NCBI GenBank assembly: GCA_963825575.1
Contig: CAWGUB010000017.1
Location: 124,001-188,000 of the forward strand
DNA from: JAFDBW01 sp963825575
Lineage (GTDB): Bacteria; Desulfobacterota; Desulfuromonadia; Desulfuromonadales; BM103
DNA length: 64,000 nt
Direction: 5' to 3'
Shown: one piece after another, positions 39,629-49,118 of the stretch
How positions within the stretch are numbered: position 1 is the first letter of the stretch
How the letters are laid out: each line of letters begins with the position of its first letter
Translations under genes and position numbers: made by a program
Notes under the pieces: model-generated
Database searches by the model: none
What the model saw: the letters and a program-made list of their open reading frames with translations, nothing else
Told to the model about the DNA's origin: nothing

Positions 39629-40122
39629 CAGTTTGTGCGCATCGGCACAAGCTCTTCGACGCCGGCGCTTTCAGCGGCCAGCTCGTTAATGGTTTGCTCA
39701 AGCAACGGGTGCCTGAGGTCGGGTGCAATTTCCCGGAGCGGCGCAAGGACGAAAGGGCGCTCCTGAAGTCTGGGATGAGGAAGAGTCAGGTCCTCATCGC
39801 AAATGACCTGGTCAGCGTAAAACAGGATATCGATATCAAGGGTCCGGGGTGCCCAGCGCACCGGGCGGGAGCGACCGAATTCATCTTCGACTCCCAGGCA
39901 GACTGCGAGCAATTGTCGTGGTTCCAGTGATGTCTCTATCTGCAGAGCCGTGTTCAGGAAAAGGGGGTTGTCAGGCGGCCCGCCTACCGCTTCGGTCTCG
40001 TACACAGCCGCTGTCCGGATCAACACGATCTCGGATCGGTCCACCAGCGTATCGCGCCCGCTTCGTAAAAAAGCCATGCGGTTGCCAAGGTTACTGCCTA
40101 GCCCGAGGTAGGCTGTATTCAT
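39625..40122 (-). CDS. folK: 2-amino-4-hydroxy-6-hydroxymethyldihydropteridine pyrophosphokinase
   Basis: Folate-pathway kinase (165 aa) transferring pyrophosphate from ATP to 6-hydroxymethyl-7,8-dihydropterin. The HPPK signature RWAPRTLDIDILFYAD is at about residues 88-103 and the N-terminal AYLGLGSNLGNR is also typical. Followed by the PP0621-like gene with a four-base overlap. Very confident. Confidence 0.95.
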   Translation of the reverse strand: MNTAYLGLGSNLGNRMAFLRSGRDTLVDRSEIVLIRTAAVYETEAVGGPPDNPLFLNTALQIETSLEPRQLLAVCLGVEDEFGRSRPVRWAPRTLDIDILFYADQVICDEDLTLPHPRLQERPFVLAPLREIAPDLRHPLLEQTINELAAESAGVEELVPMRTNW

Positions 40123-40296
40123 AACGTCTAAAACTCCTTTTCAAGGATAGGATTTAACCATAGTGATACAAGTGCGTCAACTACAGTGAAACTCCAGACG
40201 CAACGAAGCCATGCATAACCTGATATAATTCACCTGTAAGGGTTGAATTGTATTGAGTACTTGCAGTTGGGGTTTTGCCGTAGCCGGGAGGAGATG

Positions 40297-43023
40297 ATGA
40301 GCAGGGACGTGGCGAAAACCACATCCTCGAGTGTTCCCTGGCATGCTCTGAAAGATTCCGAGGTGCTCGCCAGGACACAAAGCCGGCGGCAGGGACTGAC
40401 CAGCGGCGAGGCGGCCGCCCGCCTTGGTCAATACGGGCCCAACCAGCTACCCGGCAAGCCGCCGCCCGGCCTCGCCGTCATCTTTGCCCACCAGTTCCTC
40501 AGCCCGCTGATCTACATACTGATTGTCGCCGGCCTGGCCTCTCTGGTTATCGGTGAATGGACCGATGCCGGTTTTATCTTTGCCGTAATTTTGCTGAACG
40601 CCTTGCTGGGGACTTTCCAGGAATGGAAAGCTGAGCACAGTGCCGCAGCTCTCCAGCAACTGCTAAAAATATCCTGTCGGGCCAGGCGTGACAACCATGT
40701 CCAGGACCTTGATGCGGAACATCTGGTTCCGGGTGACATCGTTGTCCTTGAATCGGGTGGCCGGGTCCCGGCTGATGTGCGCCTGCTGGATGTCCACAGC
40801 CTGTCTGTCGATGAGTCGTTGTTGACCGGTGAATCCCAGGCAGTTGTCAAACTGGCTGGTGTTTATCCCGAAGCGGCACCCCTGAGTGAGCGAGGCAACC
40901 TTGCCTTTGCCGGCACCAGCGTCACCCGGGGGCGGGGACTCGGTGTTGTGGTCGCAACTGCGCAATGGACTGAGGTCGGTTCGATTGCGGCGGCGGTTGC
41001 CACCACGACTGTGGCCAAGCCGCCGCTGGTGATCCGTATGGAGCAGTTCGCCCGCCAGGTCAGTTACCTTGTGGTCGGTTTTGTGATTTTACTTGCCAAT
41101 GTCGCCTTCTGGCAGGGCGTACCATTCAACGAAGTATTCCTGATGGCTGTCGCATTGGCGGTTTCGGCAATCCCGGAAGGGTTGCCGGTGGCCATGACCG
41201 TTGCCCTGTCGATTGCGACGACCAGAATGGCCCGCCGCAATGTCATCGTTCGCAAGCTGACAGCTGTTGAAGGGTTGGGCAGCTGTACCTGTATCGCCAG
41301 CGACAAAACTGGTACCCTGACGGTGAATCGTCAGTCTGTCCGCCAGATTTGGCTACCGGAGGGGGTCTCATTCCGGGTCAGTGGCGAAGGCTATGCCGGG
41401 GCGGGAGAAATCACCCGTGCCGATGGATCGATGCCGGAGGCCGTCGAGTTGGTACGCCTGCGTGAACTGGCTCTGGCCGGCATCCTGTGCAATGAAGCGT
41501 CCTTGCGCTTCGCTTTTGGCGAGTGGCTGCATCAGGGCGATGCGATGGACGTGGCCTTGCTGGCCCTGGCCCATAAGCTCGGGCTTGACCCTGAAGCGGA
41601 AGCTGATCGTCACATCGTTCTGGGAGATATCCCTTTCGAATCGGAGCAGCGCTATGCCGCGCGATTTGTCCGTGGTGAAGATGCCGCCTGCATCGTTAAG
41701 GGAGCTGTCGAACAGGTTATTGATTTTTGCGAGACGATGGCCGGACCCGAGGGGCTGGTGCCGATCGATACCCTGGAAGTCGAGGGAGAAACCCTGAGTC
41801 TTGGAGGTCAAGGCTACCGGGTTCTGGCGATTGCCAAAGGTCCTCTGGCGAGTGTAGCGGACCAGCCATTGTCTGGCCCTGAGCATATGCCGCCCCTGAC
41901 CTTGCTTGGCCTGGTCGCTTTTATCGATCCGCTGCGTCAGGACGTTCGGGGCGCGATTTCCACATGCCGCAGAGCCGGAGTCCGCGTAGTCATGGTGACC
42001 GGCGACCATCCGGCCACAGCTCTCGGTATCGCCCGCGAGCTTGAACTGGCGGCAAGTGAAGCGGACATGCTGACCGGCAAGCAGCTCGAGTCGCTTGACC
42101 TGAAAAACCCTGAATGGCGGGAAACTTTTGATCGGATCGGCGTCTTTGCACGGGTCACGCCGTTGCAAAAACTGATGATCGTCGAGGCCCTGAATCAGCA
42201 GGGACATTTCACTGCAGTCACCGGGGATGGTGTGAATGATGCCCCGGCATTGCGCAAGGCCCATATCGGTGTTGCCATGGGGACCGGTACCGATGTGGCC
42301 AAGGAGACCGCATCGATCATCCTCGCTGATGACAATTTTGCCTCTCTGGTCGCCGGTATCGAAGAAGGCCGTTTTGCCTATGATAACATCCGAAAAGTTG
42401 TCTATCTGCTGATATCGACAGGCGGCGCTGAAATCGTTCTGTTCTGTTTGGCTCTGGGCTCCGGTTTACCGATTCCACTGGGGGCGGTGCAGTTGTTGTG
42501 GCTGAACCTGGTGACCAACGGCATACAGGATGTCGCACTCGCCTTTGAAGGCGGTGAGCCCGGGGTTATGTCGCGTAAACCTCGACCGACTGATGAAGGC
42601 CTGTTTAACCGGTTGATGGTGACGCAGACGATTATTTCAGGTCTGACCATGGGCGCCCTGGCCTTTTCCACCTGGGCATGGCTGCTTGCCCAGGGGCTGG
42701 GGGTGCAAGAGGCACGTAACTTTGTGCTATTATTAATGGTGCTGTTGGAAAACGTCCACGTTTTCAACTGTAGATCGGAGCGGGTTTCGGTTTTCCGAGT
42801 CCCGTTGAAACGTAATCCGCTGCTGATCGGTGGGGTGCTGGCTGCCCAGAGCGTGCACATCCTGATCATGCAATGGCCATTCATGCAGAGGGTTCTCGGA
42901 GTTGCGCCAGTCAGCTTTACCGCCTGGTTCAGCTTGCTGGGCCTGGCCGGTCTTCTGTTGGTGGTCATGGAGGGCTTCAAATATCTTCGCCAGCGCGTCA
43001 CGCCTGAGCAATATGAAACTTAA
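40297..43023 (+). CDS. P-type cation-transporting ATPase (P2-like)
   Basis: Inner-membrane cation pump of 908 aa. TGES motif (LLTGESQAV) in the actuator domain; phosphorylation loop SDKTGTLT with D336; GDGVNDAPAL hinge; SAIPEGLPVAM in helix 4, as in P2 Ca pumps. The helix 6 region reads NLVTNGIQDVALAF, where P2A calcium pumps have a second acidic residue (Asn replaces Asp), so Ca2+ specificity is uncertain and H+ or K+/Na+ remains possible. ATG at 40297 is placed 4 bases after GGGAGGA; longer starts at 40243/40294 are less likely. First in a set with moxR-DUF58-transglutaminase on the same strand, 16 bases ahead of moxR. Confidence 0.92.
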   Translation: MSRDVAKTTSSSVPWHALKDSEVLARTQSRRQGLTSGEAAARLGQYGPNQLPGKPPPGLAVIFAHQFLSPLIYILIVAGLASLVIGEWTDAGFIFAVILLNALLGTFQEWKAEHSAAALQQLLKISCRARRDNHVQDLDAEHLVPGDIVVLESGGRVPADVRLLDVHSLSVDESLLTGESQAVVKLAGVYPEAAPLSERGNLAFAGTSVTRGRGLGVVVATAQWTEVGSIAAAVATTTVAKPPLVIRMEQFARQVSYLVVGFVILLANVAFWQGVPFNEVFLMAVALAVSAIPEGLPVAMTVALSIATTRMARRNVIVRKLTAVEGLGSCTCIASDKTGTLTVNRQSVRQIWLPEGVSFRVSGEGYAGAGEITRADGSMPEAVELVRLRELALAGILCNEASLRFAFGEWLHQGDAMDVALLALAHKLGLDPEAEADRHIVLGDIPFESEQRYAARFVRGEDAACIVKGAVEQVIDFCETMAGPEGLVPIDTLEVEGETLSLGGQGYRVLAIAKGPLASVADQPLSGPEHMPPLTLLGLVAFIDPLRQDVRGAISTCRRAGVRVVMVTGDHPATALGIARELELAASEADMLTGKQLESLDLKNPEWRETFDRIGVFARVTPLQKLMIVEALNQQGHFTAVTGDGVNDAPALRKAHIGVAMGTGTDVAKETASIILADDNFASLVAGIEEGRFAYDNIRKVVYLLISTGGAEIVLFCLALGSGLPIPLGAVQLLWLNLVTNGIQDVALAFEGGEPGVMSRKPRPTDEGLFNRLMVTQTIISGLTMGALAFSTWAWLLAQGLGVQEARNFVLLLMVLLENVHVFNCRSERVSVFRVPLKRNPLLIGGVLAAQSVHILIMQWPFMQRVLGVAPVSFTAWFSLLGLAGLLLVVMEGFKYLRQRVTPEQYET

Positions 43024-43038
43024 GGAGCTGTACCACTC

Positions 43039-43980
43039 ATGTCGAATGATCCGCGTCTGCCAATTCTGAATGTCATCGAGACCCTTGCCGATCGTTATCT
43101 CAAGGGTAAAGTCAAGGCCCTGAAACTGGCCATGATGACACTGCTTTCGGGTGGGCACCTGCTCCTCGAAGATATTCCGGGGCTTGGCAAAACGACTCTG
43201 GCCCTGGCTCTGGCCCACGCCCTGGGGCTCTCTTTCGGGCGGATCCAGTGTACCAGTGACCTGCTGCCATCAGATATCACCGGCCTTTCGATCTATGACC
43301 GCAACAATAACCAGTTCAATTTCATGGAAGGACCGGTTTTCAACAACCTGGTGCTGGCCGACGAAATCAACCGGGCGATGCCGAAGACCCAGAGCGCTCT
43401 GCTCGAAGCGATGGAAGAGCACCGGGTGACGATTGAAGGGAAAACCTACCGTTTGCCCGATCCGTTCATGGTGATTGCCACGCAGAACCCGGTCGAGCAG
43501 GTCGGCACCTACCCGTTGCCGGAATCACAGCTCGATCGCTTTCTGATTACCACGGGAATCGGTTATCCGCCGGAAGCGATGGAAAAGAAGATTATCCAGA
43601 CCGGCAGCATCAGGGAGGGAATCCGGGAGATCAAACCGTTGTTGTCTATCGACGAACTGTTGCGCGCACGCGAGGCGATCCGCAGCACTGTCCAGTTTTC
43701 CGATAAGATCACGGAATATATCTATCTGCTGATCACGGCCACCCGTGAACATCCGATGCTGCTCGCCGGAGTGTCAACCCGCGGCGGCATCAACCTGGCA
43801 GAAACAGCGCGCAGCCATGCTTTTCTGGCTGGCCGGGACCATGTCCTCCCAGAGGATGTCAAGGGGCTCTTCGTGCCGGTTTGTGCTCACCGCCTGATCA
43901 TGTATCCGGAGAACGAAACCCTGGACCGCAAGGAGTTACTGCAATCGCTGCTCGACGAAGTACCGGTTCCTTTGGCCTGA
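43039..43980 (+). CDS. MoxR-family AAA ATPase
   Basis: AAA ATPase of 313 aa. Walker A GLGKTT is at about residue 49 in EDIPGLGKTTLA; Walker B LVLADEINRAMPKTQSALLEAMEE, and sensor FMVIATQNPVEQVGTYPLPESQLDRF are MoxR hallmarks. MoxR proteins act with DUF58 and transglutaminase-like or VWA partners to mature or insert protein complexes, which matches the next two genes. The stop lies within the following frame by about 100 bases. Confidence 0.92.
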   Translation: MSNDPRLPILNVIETLADRYLKGKVKALKLAMMTLLSGGHLLLEDIPGLGKTTLALALAHALGLSFGRIQCTSDLLPSDITGLSIYDRNNNQFNFMEGPVFNNLVLADEINRAMPKTQSALLEAMEEHRVTIEGKTYRLPDPFMVIATQNPVEQVGTYPLPESQLDRFLITTGIGYPPEAMEKKIIQTGSIREGIREIKPLLSIDELLRAREAIRSTVQFSDKITEYIYLLITATREHPMLLAGVSTRGGINLAETARSHAFLAGRDHVLPEDVKGLFVPVCAHRLIMYPENETLDRKELLQSLLDEVPVPLA

Positions 43981-44843
43981 AACTGACCCGGGCCGGGGTC
44001 CTTTATATTGTTATCACCCTGTTGCTCGGCTTTGCTGCAGTCAATACCGGCAACAACCTGATCTACCTGCTGGTCTCCGCCTTGCTCGGATTTATGGCTA
44101 TTTCGGGAATTCTCGGCAAGTGGAACCTGTCGAAGATTACGATCAGCTGTACCCCTCCCGAGGAAGTCTACGACGGTCTGCCCACCCTGTTCAGCATCAA
44201 CCTGGAGAACAACCGGCGCTGGCTGCCGGTCTTTCTGATGGAGGTCGCACTCGGCGAAAAGGTCGTGCTGTTCCCGCTGGTTGACCCCGGGCAATCGAAG
44301 AGCAAATCTCTCGAAGCCGTCCTGAACGGTCGCGGGCTGCAGCTGCTGGAAACGGCAACAGTCAGGTCGCGGTTCCCGATCAATTTTTTTATCCGCAGCC
44401 TGGTCATGCCGATCGATCGGCAGGTTACGGTTTTCCCCAGACCCCTGCCCTGCAATGACGTCCAGCAGCCAGACCCCGGCGGTATGCGCGGGGCTCATGC
44501 GCACTGGATGAAAGGGCAGGAGGGCGATGTCAGCCATATCAGCGATTACCGGGGTGGCGAACCGCTCAAGCTGATTCACTGGAAGCTCTCGGCACGGCAC
44601 GATCGTCTCAAGGTCAAGGAGCTCTCCGCCGCTTCACACACCCCGGTTACCATCGATCTGGATGCGATCCCGGCAGCGGGTCTCGAGCAGCGGTTAAGCT
44701 ATTGTGCCTATCTGGTCACCCGCCTGTTGCGCTCCGGCCGGCCGGTCGGTCTCAAATCGGGAGCGATGGAGATCCCTCCAGATTCCACCCGACAACACAA
44801 ACTCATGCTTCTCAAGGTGCTGGCTCTCTATGGTACGGATTAA
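43881..44843 (+). CDS. DUF58 membrane protein
   Basis: Partner of MoxR. The natural N-terminus is about GSFGLKLTRAGVLYIVITLLLGFAAVNTGNN (two helices near residues 38-80), then a beta-rich domain and a vWA-like/DUF58 block with HAHWMKGQEGDVSHISDYRGGEPLKLIHWKLSARHDRLKVKEL. The frame opens with TTG at 43881 inside moxR; no ATG or GTG lies between it and the conserved region, so the start is uncertain and the first ~20 residues may not be real. The stop overlaps the transglutaminase gene by 14 bases. Confidence 0.83.
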   Translation: MCSPPDHVSGERNPGPQGVTAIAARRSTGSFGLKLTRAGVLYIVITLLLGFAAVNTGNNLIYLLVSALLGFMAISGILGKWNLSKITISCTPPEEVYDGLPTLFSINLENNRRWLPVFLMEVALGEKVVLFPLVDPGQSKSKSLEAVLNGRGLQLLETATVRSRFPINFFIRSLVMPIDRQVTVFPRPLPCNDVQQPDPGGMRGAHAHWMKGQEGDVSHISDYRGGEPLKLIHWKLSARHDRLKVKELSAASHTPVTIDLDAIPAAGLEQRLSYCAYLVTRLLRSGRPVGLKSGAMEIPPDSTRQHKLMLLKVLALYGTD

Positions 44844-46774
44844 AACACTGCTGAACCTGCTCGGCAGTATCGTTGCCGTCCTTGCCCTGGCGCCAGTGCT
44901 GCCATACCTGTCTCCTTTTGTGATCGGGGTTGCTGTGATCGGCGTCCTCGGCGGGATCTGGTGCGACCGTCATGAGCGATATCCTCTCAACACCTTGACG
45001 GCAACGCTGGCTGCTGTTTCCGGAATCGCGTTTTATGCGGATTCAGGTCACCAGGGCCGATGTGGCGACACCGGTTGCCCAGGCCATGATTATTCTGCTG
45101 ATTATTCGCCTGCTGACACCAAAAGAATCCCGCGACTACCTGCAGATCTTTGTTCTGGCTCTCTTCATCCTTGCCGGATCATCGTTGATCAGTCTCGACC
45201 TTGGCCTTGGCTTCAGCTTCCTGACTTACCTGGTGCTGATGATCTTCAGTGTCACTCTCGGGCTGGTTCTGTTGACCGTGTTTGTGACTGACAAGCGCCT
45301 GGCCCTGCCCCGGGAAGACCTTTACAAGCTGGTTAAGGTCAGCCTGATAATGCCTGTCGTCTCCCTGCTCCTCATGCTGGTCTTCTTTTTCATTCTGCCG
45401 CGCACCCGCCATCCGCTCTGGAATTTCCTCAACCCGGGTGGCAGCGCAAGCGTCGGCCTGGCGGAAAGTGTGCAACCTGGAGCTTATGCTCGGATCTCGT
45501 CAAACAAGAGCCTTGCCTTCCGTGCGGAAGTCGAAGAGATAGCTCCGGACAACCTGTACTGGCGGGCGCTGGTGCTAAACCAACCGGAAGGTCGCACATG
45601 GATACGCGCCCAACCGCCGAAAGAGAGTTCCAAAATTATCGGGAGCAAGCGCGTAGTCACACTGACGATTTATCCGGAAGCGAGGTCCGACCGCTACCTG
45701 ATCACCCTGGATCGACCATCCCGGGTCTCCGGTCCTCGAAATTCGAGTGACGACGATTATGTGTTTGTCTCTAAGTCAGCGCTTGACCACCCCTACCGGC
45801 TTGAACAAATCAGTCACCCCGGTGCCGATCTCAAGGTTTCGGGCGAGATCAATCGTGGATTTTATCTGACGTTGCCGGAACAGATTTCCGAACGTGTGCG
45901 GCAGGTCGCTACAGGGATCATAAACAGCGCGACAAGTGAACAGGGCCGACGGGACGCCCTGGCCGAGTTCTTCCGCAATCAGCAGCTCAGCTATGCCCTG
46001 GATGATCTTCCCGGGGGGGCGGACCCGATCGATGGATTCCTGTTCGACAAGAAGCGCGGCTACTGCGAGTTTTTTGCCTCGGCTTACGTTACTATTGCTC
46101 GGATGGCAGGAATCCCGTCTCGCCTGGTCGGGGGATACTACGGGGGGGAATACAATTCTCTTGGCGGATATTTTCTGGTGACAGAAGACACGGCCCATGT
46201 CTGGGCCGAAGTCCTGACCGAAGATAACATTTGGGTCCGCATCGATCCGAGCCAGTGGGCGATCAACGCTTCCAGCGCTCTGAATAACCGTGGGGAGGCC
46301 AGCCTGGGGGTTCTGCAGAAGTTGATAGACAGTCTCAACTACCGGTGGGTGCAGACAGTTCTGCTCTTTGATTTTGCCCGCCAGATGGAGGCCTTTAATG
46401 AAACCCGCGAGAAGTTTCGCGGCATTCGAGCAGGAAAATTCGAGATCAAACAATACCTCTGGTTTGCCGGCTTGGTCCCCTGCCTGATGGTCGGAATTTT
46501 GCTGCGACGAAGGAAGCGGCTCTCTCCTGAAGCCCGTCTTTTGGAAGACTTCAGGGCCCGGATACGCAGACGTTACGGGGATGATGCCGTTTCTCCAGCC
46601 AGTGGTCTCGAGGAACTCGGCGAGCGGCTTGATGATGACGCTATCGGCAGTTTGCGAATATTTACCATGGGGCGGTTTTCGGAGATCGACCGTTCACTGA
46701 ATGCCGCCGAGCGGGAACGATTGAAAGAGCTGCTGAGAGAGATTTATAATGCACTTATGATCGGTCTGCTCTGA
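44830..46774 (+). pseudogene. TgpA-like transglutaminase, split by a single-base frameshift
   Basis: Large membrane protein. The N-terminal helices (MVRIKTLLNLLGSIV ... LTATLAAVSGIAF) are in one frame; the rest (MRIQVTRADVATPVAQAM... with the DUF3488 helices, a periplasmic transglutaminase core KKRGYCEFFASAYVTIARMAGIPSRLVGGYY, and a C-terminal helix) is in the +1 frame. Removing one T from TTTT at about 45031-45034 restores a continuous protein. Catalytic Cys, His (AHVWAEV) and Asp (IDPS) are present. Either a sequencing error, a real inactivating slip, or frameshifting at the T-run. ATG 44830 overlaps DUF58 by 14 bases. TgpA acts with MoxR/DUF58 partners at the envelope. Confidence 0.82.
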
Positions 46775-48051
46775 CGTCGCCGGCGGGGTCTCCGACGGGT
46801 GCGCCGGGTTGCGTCACTGGACGGTTGGTGGGCTCCTTCTTCACGTGAATGCAGCGCCTTCTGCCAGATTGTCAACATCTCCCTGTCGCCGTTGCCGGCC
46901 TCTGTCCAGAGGCGAAACATTTCCAGGGAGAGGGGCGTGCCAGGGTTGTGCAGGAAGCGTTTCTGGCCGCGATGACCCGGACCGCGGGCAAAACGGTAGC
47001 ATCCGGCCAGCAACTCGCGGGCCTGGTGGCGCAGGCCATGGGCCAGGTGGAAATGGGTGCAGTAGGGGGTCAGCAGATGTCCGGCAGACTGCACGACCTC
47101 GTTGATCGGAAGTGATGCTTTGACAGGACATTTCTGCCAGAAACGGTCGATAAACAGCGCGGCGAGGAGCATTGCCTCATCGACCTTGCCGAGCTTTTGA
47201 AAATACCGGTTAAGCTCCTGCAGCAGTCTGAAGGTCGTTTCCCCGGGCGCATAGCCACCCATCATCGGTTGCATCAGTTGGAGCGCTTGGGCCTTTTGCA
47301 ATACTTCTGCGCCGACTCCGTGACGGAAAAGCTCCAGAAGCTCCTCGCGGATCCTGGCCGTTGCCGCTTCGCCAATCAACGGGGCTTGCGCGGTGATCGT
47401 CGCGAGAGTGTTGTCGTCGAGAGAAAAATCGAGACGGGCGCTGAACTCAAGCGCGCGCAACATGCGCACCGGGTCTTCCTCGAACCGGATCTTTGGGTCG
47501 CCGATTACGCGCAGCTGTCGTTTCTCAAGATCGTCGAGACCGCCGACATGATCTATTATTGAAAAGTCGGCGATGTCGTAGAACAGGGCATTGATGGTAA
47601 AGTCGCGGCGGAAGGCGTCCTCTCTGGGAGTGCCGAACTGGTTCTGCATGAAAAACCCGTGTTCTTCGGGATCTTCCGGGAATTCGTCAGGTTTGGGATG
47701 ACGGCGGAAAGTTGCGACTTCTATGACCTGGTCGCGACCGAACCTGATATGGGCAAGTCGGAACCTGCGTCCGACCAGAAAGCAGTTGCGAAAGAGTTTT
47801 TTGACCTGCTGCGGCGTTGCGTCGGTGCCGATGTCGAAGTCCTTGGGAGTCCTGTCCAACAGCAGGTCCCGGACGCTGCCGCCGACCAGGCAGGCTTTAT
47901 AGCCGTGGCGGTGTAACCGGTAAAGGACCTTGAGGGTGTTCTCATCGATCCGGCGACGGGAAATATTGTGCTCTGAACGGGACAGTACCCTTGCTGTGTC
48001 GGGTTCTGCCCCCAAACTTGGTGAGGAAATAGACATCTGGTTCCGGGACAT
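46744..48051 (-). CDS. pcnB: poly(A) polymerase I
   Basis: Class II nucleotidyltransferase adding poly(A) tails to RNA to promote decay, 435 aa. The active-site motif is ACLVGGSVRDLLL and DFDIGTDA (two Asp near residues 70-75), with FRRDFTINALFYD, the RNA-binding head and LRALEFSARLDF downstream. The C-terminus is highly basic (RRTRRRPRRRRQSRP). PcnB is distinguished from CCA-adding enzymes by the longer C-terminus; CCA activity cannot be fully excluded. Its 3' end overlaps the transglutaminase gene by 31 bases on the opposite strand. Confidence 0.85.
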   Translation of the reverse strand: MSRNQMSISSPSLGAEPDTARVLSRSEHNISRRRIDENTLKVLYRLHRHGYKACLVGGSVRDLLLDRTPKDFDIGTDATPQQVKKLFRNCFLVGRRFRLAHIRFGRDQVIEVATFRRHPKPDEFPEDPEEHGFFMQNQFGTPREDAFRRDFTINALFYDIADFSIIDHVGGLDDLEKRQLRVIGDPKIRFEEDPVRMLRALEFSARLDFSLDDNTLATITAQAPLIGEAATARIREELLELFRHGVGAEVLQKAQALQLMQPMMGGYAPGETTFRLLQELNRYFQKLGKVDEAMLLAALFIDRFWQKCPVKASLPINEVVQSAGHLLTPYCTHFHLAHGLRHQARELLAGCYRFARGPGHRGQKRFLHNPGTPLSLEMFRLWTEAGNGDREMLTIWQKALHSREEGAHQPSSDATRRTRRRPRRRRQSRPIISAL

Positions 48052-48218
48052 TCTTGATTTGATCAGTCAAGGGATCATAGGGTCACCACTGTATAACAGA
48101 TTTCCCGTCGAGAGGAAAGCTTGCCAGGAATACGCGTTGTCATGATATTACGATCCGGTTATAACGGAACTTGTCCTTGTCGGGCATTCGCCACAACCTC
48201 GGAGGAACTTTTCTAACC

Positions 48219-49118
48219 ATGAACCTTCTGGTTATCCTCGGTCCAACTGCCTCGGGTAAGACCCATCTGGCCGTGCAGGCCGCCCGTCACCTTAACGGTG
48301 AAATCCTCTCCGCTGATTCACGGCAGGTTTACCGCGGCCTGGATATCGGCAGCGGCAAAGATCTGGCGGAATACGGCGCAACGCCATATCATCTCATCGA
48401 CATTGTCGACCCCGGTCGCGAATTCAGCCTGTTCAACTTTGTCCAGGAGTTCAAAAGTGCATACGAAAAAGTCACCAGCCGTGGCTGCCTGCCGGTTCTG
48501 GCAGGGGGGACGGGCCTCTATCTCGATGCCATCCTGCGCGGCTATGAACTGGTCAGGGTCGAGGAAAATCTGCCTTTGCGTCATGAGCTAGAAAAGATGG
48601 AGGCTGCCGCTTTAGTAGAACGTCTGCGCAGGCTGCGTCCTGATCTGCACAACACAACCGATCTGACTGATCGTGAACGGCTGACCAGGGCAATCGAGAT
48701 TGCTGAAGGTGAACGACAGCCTGTAGCGGAGCCGGTCGTTTTGCCGAATCTGTCCCCGCGAGTGTTCGGCTTGCGCTGTCGGAGAGACATTTTGCGTCAG
48801 AGGATCACCCGGAGACTGCGCGAGCGCCTCGACCACGGCATGATCGAAGAGGTCCAAGGCTTGCATGCGGCAGGGGTCTCCTGGGAAACCCTCAATTATT
48901 TCGGGCTCGAATATCGCTTTGTCGCCCAGTATCTGCAGGGCCTGTTCAATCGCAACGACCTTTTCCAGAAACTCAACAGTGCCATCCACCAGTTTGCCAA
49001 GCGCCAGGAGACCTGGTTCCGGCGCATGCAGCGACAGGGGGTTGATATCTGTTGGCTTGATGCGGACAAAGACCCCGTCACGGAACTTCTTGCCTCCTGT
49101 CAGGATCTGAATAAATGA
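48219..49118 (+). CDS. miaA: tRNA dimethylallyltransferase
   Basis: Adds an isopentenyl group to A37 of tRNAs reading UNN codons (299 aa). P-loop GPTASGKTH near residues 7-15; SADSRQVYRGLDIGSGK, GGTGLYLDAILRG and ETWFRR match the family. ATG at 48219 follows GGAGGA at a somewhat long spacing; the frame opens earlier at 48171. The downstream glycosyltransferase overlaps by four bases, so the two are coupled. Genomes of this group often carry two miaA paralogues; this may be one of them. Confidence 0.9.
   Translation: MNLLVILGPTASGKTHLAVQAARHLNGEILSADSRQVYRGLDIGSGKDLAEYGATPYHLIDIVDPGREFSLFNFVQEFKSAYEKVTSRGCLPVLAGGTGLYLDAILRGYELVRVEENLPLRHELEKMEAAALVERLRRLRPDLHNTTDLTDRERLTRAIEIAEGERQPVAEPVVLPNLSPRVFGLRCRRDILRQRITRRLRERLDHGMIEEVQGLHAAGVSWETLNYFGLEYRFVAQYLQGLFNRNDLFQKLNSAIHQFAKRQETWFRRMQRQGVDICWLDADKDPVTELLASCQDLNK

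Noticed and set aside
44704..45291. 195-aa frame as an independent gene
   Set aside because: Only its part after 44830 is real (TgpA N-terminus); the rest is out-of-frame reading before and after.
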